Positions 15,709 through 25,040 of a stretch of DNA of 64,000 nucleotides are shown in pieces. The notes under the pieces are model-generated. The model was not told where the DNA came from, did not search any database, and saw nothing but the letters and a program-made list of their open reading frames with translations. The stretch's first letter is position 1; each line of letters begins with the position of its first letter. The DNA is from Novilysobacter_A longmucuonensis (GTDB lineage: Bacteria > Pseudomonadota > Gammaproteobacteria > Xanthomonadales > Xanthomonadaceae). The DNA is taken from assembly GCF_046600735.1 (NCBI RefSeq), contig NZ_JBJMAW010000014.1, positions 1 through 64,000 of the forward strand, given 5' to 3'. Made by a program: the position numbers and the translations under genes.

Positions 15709-16908
15709 ATGACCAGCGCCAATCTCGCGGGACGCGGCATCGCCACCCCAACCTTCGTCCCGGCCCGACGCGTAGCCCGCCCCGAGGCCGCCGCTTCCGC
15801 GCCGCGACGCGCGCTACGCGCCGCGATGCGTACCTGCGCGGTGCTGTTGCTTGTTTTCAGCGCCAATGCCCAGGCCGAGCGCATCAAGGATCTGGCCCAG
15901 GTCGCCGGGGTGCGCGGCAACCCGCTGGTTGGCTACGGCCTGGTGGTCGGCCTGGACGGCAGCGGCGACCGCACCAGCCAGACGCCCTTTACCGTGCAGA
16001 GCCTCAAGACGATGCTCGACCAGCTCGGCGTGACCATTCCGCCGGGGGTCAATCCGCAGCTCAAGAACGTCGCCGCGGTCGCGATCCACGCCGAGTTGCC
16101 GGCCTACGCCAAGCCCGGCCAGAACATCGACGTCACCGTGTCCTCGATCGGCAATGCCGGATCCTTGCGCGGCGGCAGCCTGCTGATGGCGCCGCTAAAA
16201 GGCGCCGACGGCCAGGTCTACGCGATCGCCCAGGGCAGCCTGGTGGTCAGCGGCTTCGGCGCCTCGGGCCGCGACGGCTCGCGCATCTCGGTCAACGCGC
16301 CCAACGGCGGGCGCATCCCCAACGGCGCGATCGTGGAACGCGCGGTCGCCGGGGCGGCACCGACCGGCAACATCCTGCTGAACCTGCACGAGTTCGACTT
16401 CACCACCGCTGCGCGGATAGTCGCTGCGGTCGAAAGCGCATTCGGCCCCGGCCGTGCGCGCGCACTCGACGGCGTGACCATCGAGGTGACCCCGCCGCCG
16501 GGCGACCGCATCGGTTTCCTGGCGCAGCTCGAAACGCTCGACGTGCGCCCGGGCGCGGCGGCCGCCAAGGTCATCGTCAACTCGCGCACCGGCACCGTGG
16601 TCATGGGCGGCCACGTCACCGTGCTGCCGGCCGCGGTCGCGCATGGCTCGCTGACCGTGTCGATCGTCGAATCCCTGCAAGTGGACCAGCCCAACCCGTT
16701 TGGCGACGGTGCCACCGTCATCACCCCGCAATCGACGATCGAGGCGGTCGAGGACTCCAGCCGCATGTTCTTGTTCGCCGGCGGCACCTCGCTGGAAGCG
16801 ATCGTGCGCGCGGTCAACGCCGTCGGCGCCGCGCCGGGCGACATCGTCGCGATCCTGGAAGCGCTGAAGCGCGCGGGTGCGCTGCGGGCTGAGCTGGAAG
16901 TGATTTGA
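15709..16908 (+). CDS. flgI: Flagellar P-ring protein FlgI
   Basis: Periplasmic P-ring subunit assembled with the help of FlgA. The mature part starts at ERIKDLAQVAGVRGNPLVGY and runs to the family end (EALKRAGALRAELEVI). The chosen ATG is eight bases after flgH but gives a long Arg/Ala-rich lead before the hydrophobic core CAVLLLVFSANAQA. An internal ATG at 15826 would give a standard signal peptide and 360 aa, closer to the usual length, and may be the real start. Confidence 0.94.
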   Translation: MTSANLAGRGIATPTFVPARRVARPEAAASAPRRALRAAMRTCAVLLLVFSANAQAERIKDLAQVAGVRGNPLVGYGLVVGLDGSGDRTSQTPFTVQSLKTMLDQLGVTIPPGVNPQLKNVAAVAIHAELPAYAKPGQNIDVTVSSIGNAGSLRGGSLLMAPLKGADGQVYAIAQGSLVVSGFGASGRDGSRISVNAPNGGRIPNGAIVERAVAGAAPTGNILLNLHEFDFTTAARIVAAVESAFGPGRARALDGVTIEVTPPPGDRIGFLAQLETLDVRPGAAAAKVIVNSRTGTVVMGGHVTVLPAAVAHGSLTVSIVESLQVDQPNPFGDGATVITPQSTIEAVEDSSRMFLFAGGTSLEAIVRAVNAVGAAPGDIVAILEALKRAGALRAELEVI

Positions 16909-16944
16909 GGATCATCGCCGCCAGCACTCGTCATCCTGCAACCC

Positions 16945-17058
16945 GCTCGTCATCCCCGCGAAGCCGGGGATCCAACGTCTTTCGCTAATGGCACTTGCAA
17001 CGCCGCTGGCCGAAAACGCGCAGGTCACTGGGTTCCCGCCTTCGCGGGAATGACGAGC
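16945..17058. repeat. GCTCGTCATCCCCGCGAAG-type inverted repeat before flgJ
   Basis: Arms GCTCGTCATCCCCGCGAAGC and CGCCTTCGCGGGAATGACGAGC flank about 70 bp. It belongs to the same family as the repeat inside flgH. It separates flgI from the flgJ promoter. Confidence 0.8.
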
Positions 17059-17119
17059 AGAGAAGCACGGCCCCTCAACCCGACATCCGACAAAGACCGA
17101 CCTTACTCCCGCTCCCCGA

Positions 17120-17134
17120 GGCACAACCCTTGCA
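17120..17134 (+). promoter_or_regulatory. Sigma-54-type promoter before flgJ
   Basis: GGCAC-AACCC-TTGCA has the GG and GC pairs 12 bases apart. The base before GG is A, not T. The predicted start is near 17145, adjacent to the flgJ ATG. Confidence 0.65.
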
Positions 17135-17145
17135 TTAGCCCGAAC

Positions 17146-18246
17146 ATGCGCCTGCCCTCCGCCACCGAACTCGCGATCACCCCGCAACCGTCGCAATCGC
17201 GCGAGCGCCTGCAGACCGCTGCGCGCGAACTGGAGTCGCAGTTCGCGCAGCTGATGCTCAAGTCGATGCGCAGCGCGAGCATGGGCGACTCGATGCTGGG
17301 CGACAACACGATGTACCGCGACATGTACGACCAGCAGCTCTCGCGCGAGATCACCAAGGGCCAAGGCCTCGGTCTGGCGCCGATGATCGTGCGCCAACTC
17401 GAGCGTGGCAGCGGCGGCGCCGAAGGACAGAACATGTCCGCCGCGCCCATGCCGCTGCCGCAGCGCGCGCCGGCGGCGACGCTGCCGATGGCGATGCCCT
17501 ACTCGCATGGCGGCTCAATGATGAAGATGGCCGCCTCCATGACCGGCGGCTTCGCCCTGGCGCCGAGCCGCAGCGGCGTGTCGATGCCGGCGCTGGATGT
17601 GGCGGCAAGCCGCCCGCCCGCCTCATCGCCGGCCGCACCAGGCCTAGCGGCCGACCAGTGGTCGCCCGACAGGACCACCGGCGAGGCGGCCGCCGCGACA
17701 AACACGCCGCTGGACTGCAGCAGCCCGGAGGCCTTCGTCAAATCGATCTGGCCGCATGCGCAGCGCACCGCCGCCGAACTGGGCGTGTCGGCCAAGGCGC
17801 TGGTCGCGCAGGCCGCGCTGGAGACCGGTTGGGGCCGGCGCCTGGCCGGTGGCCGCGGCGAGACGAGCTCGCACAATCTTTTCGGCATCAAGACCGGATC
17901 ACGCTGGAGCGGTGAGCGAGTGAATTCCGCCACCCATGAATTCGTCGGCGGCGTGCGTCGCAACGAGCGCACCGATTTCCGCGCCTACGGCTCGATCCAC
18001 GACAGCTTCGCCGACTACGCCCAGCTGATGCGCAACGAGCGCTACGCCGGCGCGCTCGCCGCTGGCAACGATACCGGCCGCTTCGCCTCGGCACTGCAGC
18101 AGGCCGGCTACGCCACCGACCCGTCCTACGCGGCCAAGATCTCGGCGATCGCCAATGGGCCGACTCTCCAACGCGCACTCGGCGCGCTGGATGAAAAATA
18201 TGAGCACGCGCATGCCGCGCTGCCCGACCCGACCATTCGAGGCTGA
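17146..18246 (+). CDS. flgJ: Flagellar rod-cap protein and peptidoglycan hydrolase FlgJ
   Basis: Two-domain FlgJ of 366 aa. The N-terminal rod-capping domain (about residues 20-90) contains ELESQFAQLMLKSMR and LGDNTMYRDMYDQQL. A Met/Ala/Pro-rich linker follows, then a C-terminal glucosaminidase domain (about 185-355) with the catalytic glutamate in VAQAALETGWG and NLFGIKTG. It cuts peptidoglycan to let the rod through. No Shine-Dalgarno sequence precedes the ATG, and a sigma-54-type promoter ends right at it. flgK starts 2 bp after it. Confidence 0.95.
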   Translation: MRLPSATELAITPQPSQSRERLQTAARELESQFAQLMLKSMRSASMGDSMLGDNTMYRDMYDQQLSREITKGQGLGLAPMIVRQLERGSGGAEGQNMSAAPMPLPQRAPAATLPMAMPYSHGGSMMKMAASMTGGFALAPSRSGVSMPALDVAASRPPASSPAAPGLAADQWSPDRTTGEAAAATNTPLDCSSPEAFVKSIWPHAQRTAAELGVSAKALVAQAALETGWGRRLAGGRGETSSHNLFGIKTGSRWSGERVNSATHEFVGGVRRNERTDFRAYGSIHDSFADYAQLMRNERYAGALAAGNDTGRFASALQQAGYATDPSYAAKISAIANGPTLQRALGALDEKYEHAHAALPDPTIRG

Positions 18247-18248
18247 CC

Positions 18249-20129
18249 ATGGGTGACATGCTCTCCACCGGAAGCTCCGCCCTGCTCGCGTTCCAGCGCG
18301 CGCTGTCGACGGTAGGCAACAACGTCGCCAACGCCGCGACCCCAGGCTACAGCCGCCAGCGGGTGGAACTGACATCGCGGCCGGGCCAGGGCGTAGGCAC
18401 CCAGCACATCGGCGGCGGCGTAGACGTCACCCGCCTGCAGCGGCTGGCCGATGGCCTGGTGTTCGCGCGCCAGGTCGACAGCAGCGGCGAACTCGGCCGG
18501 CTGCAGCAGATGTCCTCGCTCTCGGCGCGCATCGACGGGCTGGTGTCGGATCCGGCGACCGGGCTGTCGGCGCCGTGGTCGGCGTTCTTCGCCGCCACCG
18601 AAGGCGTGGTCGCCGACCCCACCTCGGCGGTCACGCGCGGCCAGGTGCTGAGCTCGGGCGAGCAGCTCGCTTCGCGCTGGCGCTCGATGGATGGCCAGCT
18701 CGCGAACATGGAGGACGAGGTCGACGAACGCATCACCGCGCGCGTCGGCGAGGCCAACCGGCTGGCCAGCGAGATCGCCGGGCTCAACAAGAACATTACT
18801 GCCGCCGGCAGCAACGCGACCCCGGACCTGCTCGACCAGCGCGCGCTGCGCATCGACAAGCTCGCCAGCCTGGTCGGTGCCGAGACCATTGAGCAGGACG
18901 ACGGCGCGATGAACGTATTCACCGCCGGCGGCCAGGCGCTGGTGCTGGGCAATCGCGCGATGGCGCTGAGCACGGTCAACGACCCGTACCGCCCCGACCG
19001 GGTGCAACTGGCCGTGGAAAGCGGCGCCGGACCGGTGCGGCTGCCGGCCACCAGCGTTTCGGGCGAGGTCGGCGGGCTGCTCGAATTCCGCGGCCGGGTG
19101 CTCGACCCGGCGCGCGCCGAGATCGGCCGGATCGCGGTGGCGTTTGCCGCGACCTTCAACGCCACCCAGAACGCCGGCGTCGACTACAACGGCCAGCCGG
19201 GCGCGGATTTCTTCTCGCTGCCGGCGCCGCGGATCGACCGCCACGCCGACAACACCGGCAGCGCAACGCTCTCGGCCAGCTTCGGCGACCCCGGCGCGCT
19301 CAAGGGCCACGACCTGGTGCTGCGTTTCGACGGCGGCAGCTGGAGCGCGACCCGGGCCGACAGCGGCGAACCGGTCGCGCTGAGCGGCACCGGCAGCGCC
19401 GCCGATCCGCTGCTGATCGACGGGGTCGAAGTGGTGGTCGGCGGCGCGCCCGCCAATGGCGACCGTTTCTCGCTGCGGCCCACCGCCGGCGCGGCCGGCG
19501 GGCTGCAGGTCGCGCTGCAGGACCCGCTCGGCATCGCCGCGGCGCGCCCGCTGCAGGCCAGTGCCGACACGGCGAACCTCGGCGGTGCCTCCACCGGCGC
19601 GGCGCGCGTCACCGACCCGGACGCGTTCGCCTCCTTCACCGGCGCGACGATCGAGTTCATCGATGCCGGCCAGTACACGATCAACGGCGGCAGCCCGGTC
19701 GCCTACACGCCCGGCAGCCCGATCGCCGGCGCCGGCTGGTCGCTGGCGCTGCAGGGCACGCCGGCGGCCGGCGACAGCTTCAACCTGCAACGCACGCCGC
19801 CGCGCTCGTCCGACAACGGCAACATGCGCGAGCTGGCCGCGCTGGACGAACGCGGCGTACTGTCGGGCGGCACCGTCGGCCTCACCGCGGGACTGGCCAA
19901 CCTCACCGGCCGGATCGGCAGCGAAGCGCGCCACGCCGACCTCACCCTCGACGCGCAGGGCGCGATTCACCAGCAGGTGATCGCCGAACGCGAATCGGTG
20001 TCCGGCGTGAACCTCGACGAGGAGGCCGCCAACCTGCTGCGCTACCAGCAGGCCTACCAGGCCGCCGCGCAGATCATCAGCACCGCCGACACCATGTTCC
20101 AGACTCTGCTCGGGGCGGTGCGGCGATGA
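18249..20129 (+). CDS. flgK: Hook-filament junction protein FlgK
   Basis: First hook-associated protein (HAP1), 626 aa, a FlgN client. The N-terminus (LSTVGNNVANAATPGYSRQR) and C-terminus (GVNLDEEAANLLRYQQAYQA) are the conserved junction-protein ends. The central region is long, with Gly/Ala-rich beta segments. An internal ATG three codons in (MLSTGSSALLAF) is an equally possible start. Confidence 0.95.
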   Translation: MGDMLSTGSSALLAFQRALSTVGNNVANAATPGYSRQRVELTSRPGQGVGTQHIGGGVDVTRLQRLADGLVFARQVDSSGELGRLQQMSSLSARIDGLVSDPATGLSAPWSAFFAATEGVVADPTSAVTRGQVLSSGEQLASRWRSMDGQLANMEDEVDERITARVGEANRLASEIAGLNKNITAAGSNATPDLLDQRALRIDKLASLVGAETIEQDDGAMNVFTAGGQALVLGNRAMALSTVNDPYRPDRVQLAVESGAGPVRLPATSVSGEVGGLLEFRGRVLDPARAEIGRIAVAFAATFNATQNAGVDYNGQPGADFFSLPAPRIDRHADNTGSATLSASFGDPGALKGHDLVLRFDGGSWSATRADSGEPVALSGTGSAADPLLIDGVEVVVGGAPANGDRFSLRPTAGAAGGLQVALQDPLGIAAARPLQASADTANLGGASTGAARVTDPDAFASFTGATIEFIDAGQYTINGGSPVAYTPGSPIAGAGWSLALQGTPAAGDSFNLQRTPPRSSDNGNMRELAALDERGVLSGGTVGLTAGLANLTGRIGSEARHADLTLDAQGAIHQQVIAERESVSGVNLDEEAANLLRYQQAYQAAAQIISTADTMFQTLLGAVRR

Positions 20130-20173
20130 ATGACTTCGGCCTTGCTTCTATTGCCCATCGTTTCCGCGCCTTG

Positions 20174-20286
20174 GCTCGTCATTCCCGCGAACGCGGGAAC
20201 CCAGCGACTTGTACGCGAAATCCGGACCGCCTCGCTTGCCACGGCGAGCGAAGCCACTGGGTTCCCGCGTCCGCGGGAATGACGGC
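20174..20286. repeat. GCTCGTCATTCCCGCGAAC-type inverted repeat between flgK and flgL
   Basis: Arms GCTCGTCATTCCCGCG and CGCGGGAATGACGGCG lie about 70 bp apart, and each arm carries a GGGAAC/GTTCCC core. It is the third copy of this family in the flg operon. Confidence 0.8.
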
Positions 20287-20358
20287 GGGAATAACGGTGC
20301 GCGTATTGACCGCCCGTGCGCTCGAATCCAGCCTACGGCTTGCGCCGGGAGTGCAGCC

Positions 20359-21561
20359 ATGAACCTCAGAATCTCCACCGCCGGCCTGCACGCGCAGGGC
20401 CTGAACGGGTTGTTGCAACGCCAGCAGGAACTCGCCCGCACCCAGCAGGAGATGATCAGCGGCACGCGCATCAACCGCGCCGCCGACGACCCCGCCGCCG
20501 CCGCCAATGCGCAGCGGCTGGACCACGCGGTCGCCGCGCTGGAACAGTACGACCGCAACAGCGGCCTGCTCGAGCACCGCCTGCGCCTGCAGGAAGGTGC
20601 GCTGGAGGACGCCGGCGACAGCCTGCGGCGTGCGCGCGAGCTGGCGATCCAGGCCAACAACGCCGCCCTGTCGCCGACCGACCGCGCCCTGCTCGCCGCC
20701 GAACTGCGCGAGCTGCACGGCGGGCTGGTGGCGATCGCCAATCGCGACGACGGCAACGGCTGGCAATTGTTCGCCGGCTCGCGCGACGGCGTAACGCCAT
20801 TCTCCAACAGCGACGGCGGCGTGACCTACGCCGGCGACGATGGCCAGAACCTGGTCGATGTCGCCGCCGGGCTGGCCGTGGCAGACACCGACGCCGGCAG
20901 CGACGTGTTCATGCGGGTGCGCACCGGCGACGGCCAGGTCTTCGGCAGCGCCGCCACCGGCAACACCGGCAGCGGCGTGCTGCAGTCGACCGCGATCACC
21001 GATCAAACCGCCTGGAACGGCGCCACCCTGCGGGTGGAGTTCACCGCCGCCGACAGCTACCGGGTGCTAGACGCCGGCGGCACCGAGCTTGCCACCGGCA
21101 CCTGGCAGAGCGGCGAGTCGATCGACGCCGGCGGCGCCCGGATCACCCTGACCGGCGCGCCCGCGGCCGGCGACGCCTTCACCGTCGAACGCGCCCCGAC
21201 CCGTGATGTGTTCGCCAGCGTCAAGGCCCTGGCCGACGCGCTGGAGGCGCCCGCCGCGACCGCGGCCGAGCGCGCCCGCCGCGACAACGCCATCAGCGGC
21301 TCGATCGCCGACCTGGGCACCGCGCAGGACCACATGCTGTCGCTGCGCGCCGGGACCGGCGCGCGGCTGGCCTCGCTGGACTCGGCCAGCGATACCCGCG
21401 GCGCCGACGAGGTGTCGCTGTCGGCCACGCTCTCGCAACTGCGCGACGTCGATTACGCGAAGGCCGCCACTCAACTTGCCCTGCACGCCACCGCGCTGGA
21501 GGCCGCGCAGCGCACGATCGTGCGCGTGCAGAGCCTGTCGCTGTTCGACCGACTGGGCTAA
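20359..21561 (+). CDS. flgL: Hook-filament junction protein FlgL
   Basis: Second hook-associated protein (HAP3), 400 aa, flagellin-like. The N-terminus (MNLRISTAGLHAQGLNGLLQ, EMISGTRINRAADDPAAAAN) and C-terminus (LRDVDYAKAATQLALHATAL, SLSLFDRLG) are conserved. The insert between the D1 helices is Gly/Asp-rich. It follows flgK after a 229-bp repeat-bearing gap. Confidence 0.95.
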   Translation: MNLRISTAGLHAQGLNGLLQRQQELARTQQEMISGTRINRAADDPAAAANAQRLDHAVAALEQYDRNSGLLEHRLRLQEGALEDAGDSLRRARELAIQANNAALSPTDRALLAAELRELHGGLVAIANRDDGNGWQLFAGSRDGVTPFSNSDGGVTYAGDDGQNLVDVAAGLAVADTDAGSDVFMRVRTGDGQVFGSAATGNTGSGVLQSTAITDQTAWNGATLRVEFTAADSYRVLDAGGTELATGTWQSGESIDAGGARITLTGAPAAGDAFTVERAPTRDVFASVKALADALEAPAATAAERARRDNAISGSIADLGTAQDHMLSLRAGTGARLASLDSASDTRGADEVSLSATLSQLRDVDYAKAATQLALHATALEAAQRTIVRVQSLSLFDRLG

Positions 21562-21575
21562 CCAGCCGGAGATCG

Positions 21576-21655
21576 TGTAGGAGCGCCCCATGGGCGCGAT
21601 GCTTCTGCTTCGTCGGCACCAAGAGCATCGCGCCCATGGGGCGCTCCTACAACCG
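21576..21655. repeat. GTAGGAGCG-type palindrome between flgL and fliC
   Basis: GTAGGAGCGCCCCATGGGCG and its reverse complement flank about 30 bp, making a long stem. It may end the flgL transcript before the fliC promoter. Confidence 0.75.
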
Positions 21656-21715
21656 AAGGAAGTCCAGGCGGACAACGGGCAACGCCGCAGGAAGACCACC
21701 CCCGCAAATAAGAAT

Positions 21716-21742
21716 TAAAGCTTGACAAGTGGCTGCCGTTAT
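21716..21742 (+). promoter_or_regulatory. Sigma-28 promoter of fliC
   Basis: TAAAGCTT, 11 bp, GCCGTTAT closely matches the FliA consensus. The leader to the fliC ATG would be about 92 bases and carries a CAGGAGA ribosome site. Confidence 0.9.
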
Positions 21743-21841
21743 CCCTCACAGCAGCGGCGAGGGCCATCCCGGCCAACACCCTGCGAACGCCGGCCCAGGC
21801 TCTCGTCGCCGCCGGATACCAACTTCCAGGAGACCGCATCC

Positions 21842-23032
21842 ATGCAAGTCATCAACTCCAACATCATGTCGCTCAACGCGCAGCGCAACCTGTCCACGAC
21901 CGGTGGCGACCTGGCGACCAGCCTGCAGCGCCTGTCCTCGGGCCTGCGCATCAACAGCGCCAAGGACGACGCCGCCGGCCTGGCCATCTCCGAGCGCTTC
22001 ACCACCCAGATCCGCGGCATGGACCAGGCCGCGCGCAACGCCAACGACGGCATCTCGCTGTCGCAGACCGCCGAAGGCGCGATGGGCGAGATCGGTAACA
22101 ACCTGCAGCGCATCCGTGAGCTGGCCGTGCAGTCGCGCAACGCCACCAACTCCGCCACCGACCGCGAGGCCCTGAACAAGGAAGCCCAGCAGCTCAAGGC
22201 CGAGATCAACCGCGTCGCCGGCCAGACTGCGTTCAACGGCGTCAAGCTGCTCGACGGCTCGTTCGAGAACCAGACCTTCCAGGTCGGCGCCAATCAGGGC
22301 GAGACGATCAACGTCGCAGGCATTGTCGATGCCTCCTCGGTTGCGCTGGGCACCTGGACTTCGGTCGACACAAGCACCTTCGCTGCCTCCGTTACCGGCG
22401 TTGCCCCGACGGCGAATTCCAATCTGGCCGCAGGCGACCTGACCATCAACGGCGTCGACGTCGGTGCGGTCACCGGTGGCGTGGACGCAGCGGCGCAAGG
22501 CGCTGCGGTCGCAGCCGCAATCAATGGCGTGACCGGTGACACCGGCGTGTCTGCAGCGGCCAATGCCACCACCGGCGTGATTACGCTGACCTCGACCAGC
22601 GAGGACGGCATCGTCATCGCCGGCGCGACGGCCAACGAGGCTGCCACCGAATCCGCGACCGGCCTGACGTTCGCCACCACGGCCGCTACCGAGACCGTGG
22701 TTGCCGGCACCGCACAGACCGGCTTCGACAGCCTGGACATCTCCACCGCCGAAGGCGCCGATGCCGCGATGCTGGCGATGGACGGGGCACTGAGCGCGAT
22801 CAACACCGCCCGCGCCGACATGGGCGCGGTGCAGAACCGCTTCACCTCGGTGGTGGCCAACCTCGGCTCGAACTCGGAGAACCTCTCGGCCGCCCGCAGC
22901 CGCATCCAGGACGCCGACTTCGCCGCCGAGACCGCGCAGCTGACCCGCAACCAGATCCTGCAGCAGGCCGGTACCGCGATGCTGGCCCAGGCCAACCAGG
23001 CACCGCAGAACGTGCTCAGCCTGCTGCGTTAA
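21842..23032 (+). CDS. fliC: Flagellin FliC
   Basis: Filament subunit of 396 aa. The D0/D1 ends are standard: MQVINSNIMSLNAQRNL, LQRLSSGLRINSAKDDAAGL and, at the C-terminus, RIQDADFAAETAQLTRNQIL ending VLSLLR. The central part (about residues 170-300) is Ala/Thr/Val-rich and variable. It is the only flagellin gene in the window. Sigma-28 control and FliS export are expected from the neighbours. Confidence 0.97.
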   Translation: MQVINSNIMSLNAQRNLSTTGGDLATSLQRLSSGLRINSAKDDAAGLAISERFTTQIRGMDQAARNANDGISLSQTAEGAMGEIGNNLQRIRELAVQSRNATNSATDREALNKEAQQLKAEINRVAGQTAFNGVKLLDGSFENQTFQVGANQGETINVAGIVDASSVALGTWTSVDTSTFAASVTGVAPTANSNLAAGDLTINGVDVGAVTGGVDAAAQGAAVAAAINGVTGDTGVSAAANATTGVITLTSTSEDGIVIAGATANEAATESATGLTFATTAATETVVAGTAQTGFDSLDISTAEGADAAMLAMDGALSAINTARADMGAVQNRFTSVVANLGSNSENLSAARSRIQDADFAAETAQLTRNQILQQAGTAMLAQANQAPQNVLSLLR

Positions 23033-23051
23033 AGGCAGCGGCATTAAAGAT

Positions 23052-23111
23052 GCAAGGTGCGGCTCCGGCCGCACCTTGCGACACGGCAAGCGCGGCCCGG
23101 CCGCGCCTTGC
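23052..23111 (+). terminator. Tandem hairpins after fliC
   Basis: An 11-bp perfect stem (GCAAGGTGCGG/CCGCACCTTGC) is followed at once by a second, GCAAGCGCGGCC/GGCCGCGCCTTGC with one bulge. There is no T-run, so they may stabilise the fliC mRNA as much as stop transcription. Confidence 0.65.
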
Positions 23112-23277
23112 TTCAAAGGACAACCAGCACATACCCGCAGCACCAGTCACCGCACTACCGCACCACCCCCTACTCCATTCCCGCCGAGCCCACCGTGACC
23201 GACCCGACTGACAGCACAGCGCAGCTCGATCGCCACCGCACGGCCCGCACGGGATACGACGACAGGCGGACCACACG

Positions 23278-24615
23278 ATGAGCATCAGCGCCGGCGGTAT
23301 CGGCAGCGGCCTCGACGTCGCCTCCATCGTCCAGCAACTGGTCGCCGCCGAGCGCGCCCCGGCCGCCGGTCGGATCGACCGCAGCGAGCGCCGCCTCAAC
23401 GCGGAGATCTCCGCGATCGGCACCCTGCGCAGCGCATTCGACGCATTGCGCAGCGCGGTGGAGAAACTGTCCTCGGGCGACGCCGCAAATGCACGCAAGA
23501 CCAGCGTCGGCGCGGATGCCGGCTTCGGCGCCAGCGCCACCGCCGGCGCCGCGCTGGGGACCTACCAGGTCGAGGTGCTGGCGCTGGCGACTGCGGACAA
23601 GCTGTCCTCCACCGCCTACACCGACAGCCAGACCGTGGTCGGCACCGGCACGCTCACCCTGACCAGTGGCGAGACCACGCTCGATGTGGTCATCGACGAG
23701 ACCAACAACACCCTGGCCGGCATCCGCGATGCGATCAACGCCGCCGCCGCCGGCAAGGGCGTGACCGCGAGCATCGTCAACGCCGATGACGGCGCGCACC
23801 TGGTGCTGGGCGCCACCGCAACCGGCGCGGCCAACGCGCTGACGATCACCGCCAGCGGCGGCGACGGCGGCCTGTCGGCGCTGACCTACAACCCGCCCAA
23901 CGCCACCACGATGACCGTGCTCTCGGCCGCGGCCGACGCACAGGTCAAGGTCGACGGGTTCGAGCGAACCAGCGCCAGCAACACCATCACCGACATGCTC
24001 GAAGGCGTCACGCTGACCTTGACCGAGGCTGCGCCCGGCACGATCAAGGACCTCACCGTCGCCAGCGATCCGTCGGTGCTGCGCAGCGCCGCCAAGGCTT
24101 TCGTCAAGGCCTACAACGGCGGGCTGGGCGCGATCGCCAGCACCACCAGCTACGACACAAGCAGCCAGGTCGCCGCGGCGCTCAATGGCGATTCGCTGGT
24201 GCGCACCACCAGCCGCGACCTGCGCGAGCAGGTCAGCAACTCGGTCGGCGACCTCAAGACGATGGGGATCACCATCGACGTGGAGGGCAAGCTCACCATG
24301 GACGACGCCGCGTTCGATGCCGCGCTCGCCGAGGATCCGGCAGCGGCCGAGCGGCTGTTCGGCAGCAAGACCGGCATGGCCGTCGGCATCGGGACGACGC
24401 TGGCACGGCTGCTCGACGACAACGGCGTGTTCGACAGTCGCAGCGACAGTCACGATTCGCGCACCGAGTCGATCACCGACCAGCGCGCCGCGCTCGATCG
24501 CCGCATGGAGCAGGTCGAAGCGCGCTACCGCGCCCAGTTCACCGCCCTGGACGTTCTGGTCGCGCAGCTCCAGAGCACCAGCAGTTTTCTCGCACAGCAG
24601 CTCAACCTGCTTTGA
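23278..24615 (+). CDS. fliD: Filament cap protein FliD
   Basis: HAP2, which caps the filament and folds flagellin. The 445-aa protein has the FliD N-terminal region (GIGSGLDVASIVQQLVAAER) and C-terminal coiled coil (DRRMEQVEARYRAQFTALDV, SSFLAQQLNLL). No sigma-28 or sigma-54 motif was seen in the 245 bp after fliC, so fliD may rely on read-through. The stop lies 8 bp before the fliS ATG. Confidence 0.95.
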   Translation: MSISAGGIGSGLDVASIVQQLVAAERAPAAGRIDRSERRLNAEISAIGTLRSAFDALRSAVEKLSSGDAANARKTSVGADAGFGASATAGAALGTYQVEVLALATADKLSSTAYTDSQTVVGTGTLTLTSGETTLDVVIDETNNTLAGIRDAINAAAAGKGVTASIVNADDGAHLVLGATATGAANALTITASGGDGGLSALTYNPPNATTMTVLSAAADAQVKVDGFERTSASNTITDMLEGVTLTLTEAAPGTIKDLTVASDPSVLRSAAKAFVKAYNGGLGAIASTTSYDTSSQVAAALNGDSLVRTTSRDLREQVSNSVGDLKTMGITIDVEGKLTMDDAAFDAALAEDPAAAERLFGSKTGMAVGIGTTLARLLDDNGVFDSRSDSHDSRTESITDQRAALDRRMEQVEARYRAQFTALDVLVAQLQSTSSFLAQQLNLL

Positions 24616-24623
24616 GGCCCGAC

Positions 24624-25040
24624 ATGCACCGCGCCCGCAACTTCGCCAACCAGTACCGCCAGACCGGTGTATCCAGCGCCGTGCTCGATGCCGACCCGCA
24701 CCGGCTGATCGCACTGATGCTCTCGGGTGCGCGTGAACGCGCGCGCCTGGCCATCGCCTGCCTGGAACGCGGCGACCTGCCGCGCAAGGCACAGGCGATT
24801 TCCGACGCCAGCACGATTATCGGGGGCCTCAACGGCGCCCTGGACCTGGAAGCCGGCGGCGAGATCGCCGACGGTCTGCAGGCGCTGTACGACTACGCCC
24901 AACGCCGCTTGCTAGACGCCAACGCTGCCAACGACAGCGCGCCGCTGCACGAGGTCGACGGCCTGCTCGGCGACATCGAAACTGCCTGGCGCGCCATCGC
25001 CCCCGGCACCGCGCCCGCCACTGCCGGAGCCACCGCATGA
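24624..25040 (+). CDS. fliS: Flagellin export chaperone FliS
   Basis: Cytoplasmic chaperone that binds the C-terminus of flagellin. The 138-aa helical protein has the FliS motifs YRQTGVSSAVLDADPHRLIA and LDLEAGGEIADGLQALYDYA. A GAGG site sits six bases before the ATG. The last codons overlap the next gene by four bases. Confidence 0.94.
   Translation: MHRARNFANQYRQTGVSSAVLDADPHRLIALMLSGARERARLAIACLERGDLPRKAQAISDASTIIGGLNGALDLEAGGEIADGLQALYDYAQRRLLDANAANDSAPLHEVDGLLGDIETAWRAIAPGTAPATAGATA

Noticed and set aside
16968..17000. GGCAC and TTGC seen close together before flgJ as a sigma-54 site
   Set aside because: The two blocks are adjacent with no spacer, so the required 12-base GG-GC distance is missing; the motif at 17120 has it.
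18126..19970. 614-codon minus-strand frame opposite flgK
   Set aside because: Shadow of flgK; low-complexity translation without motifs.
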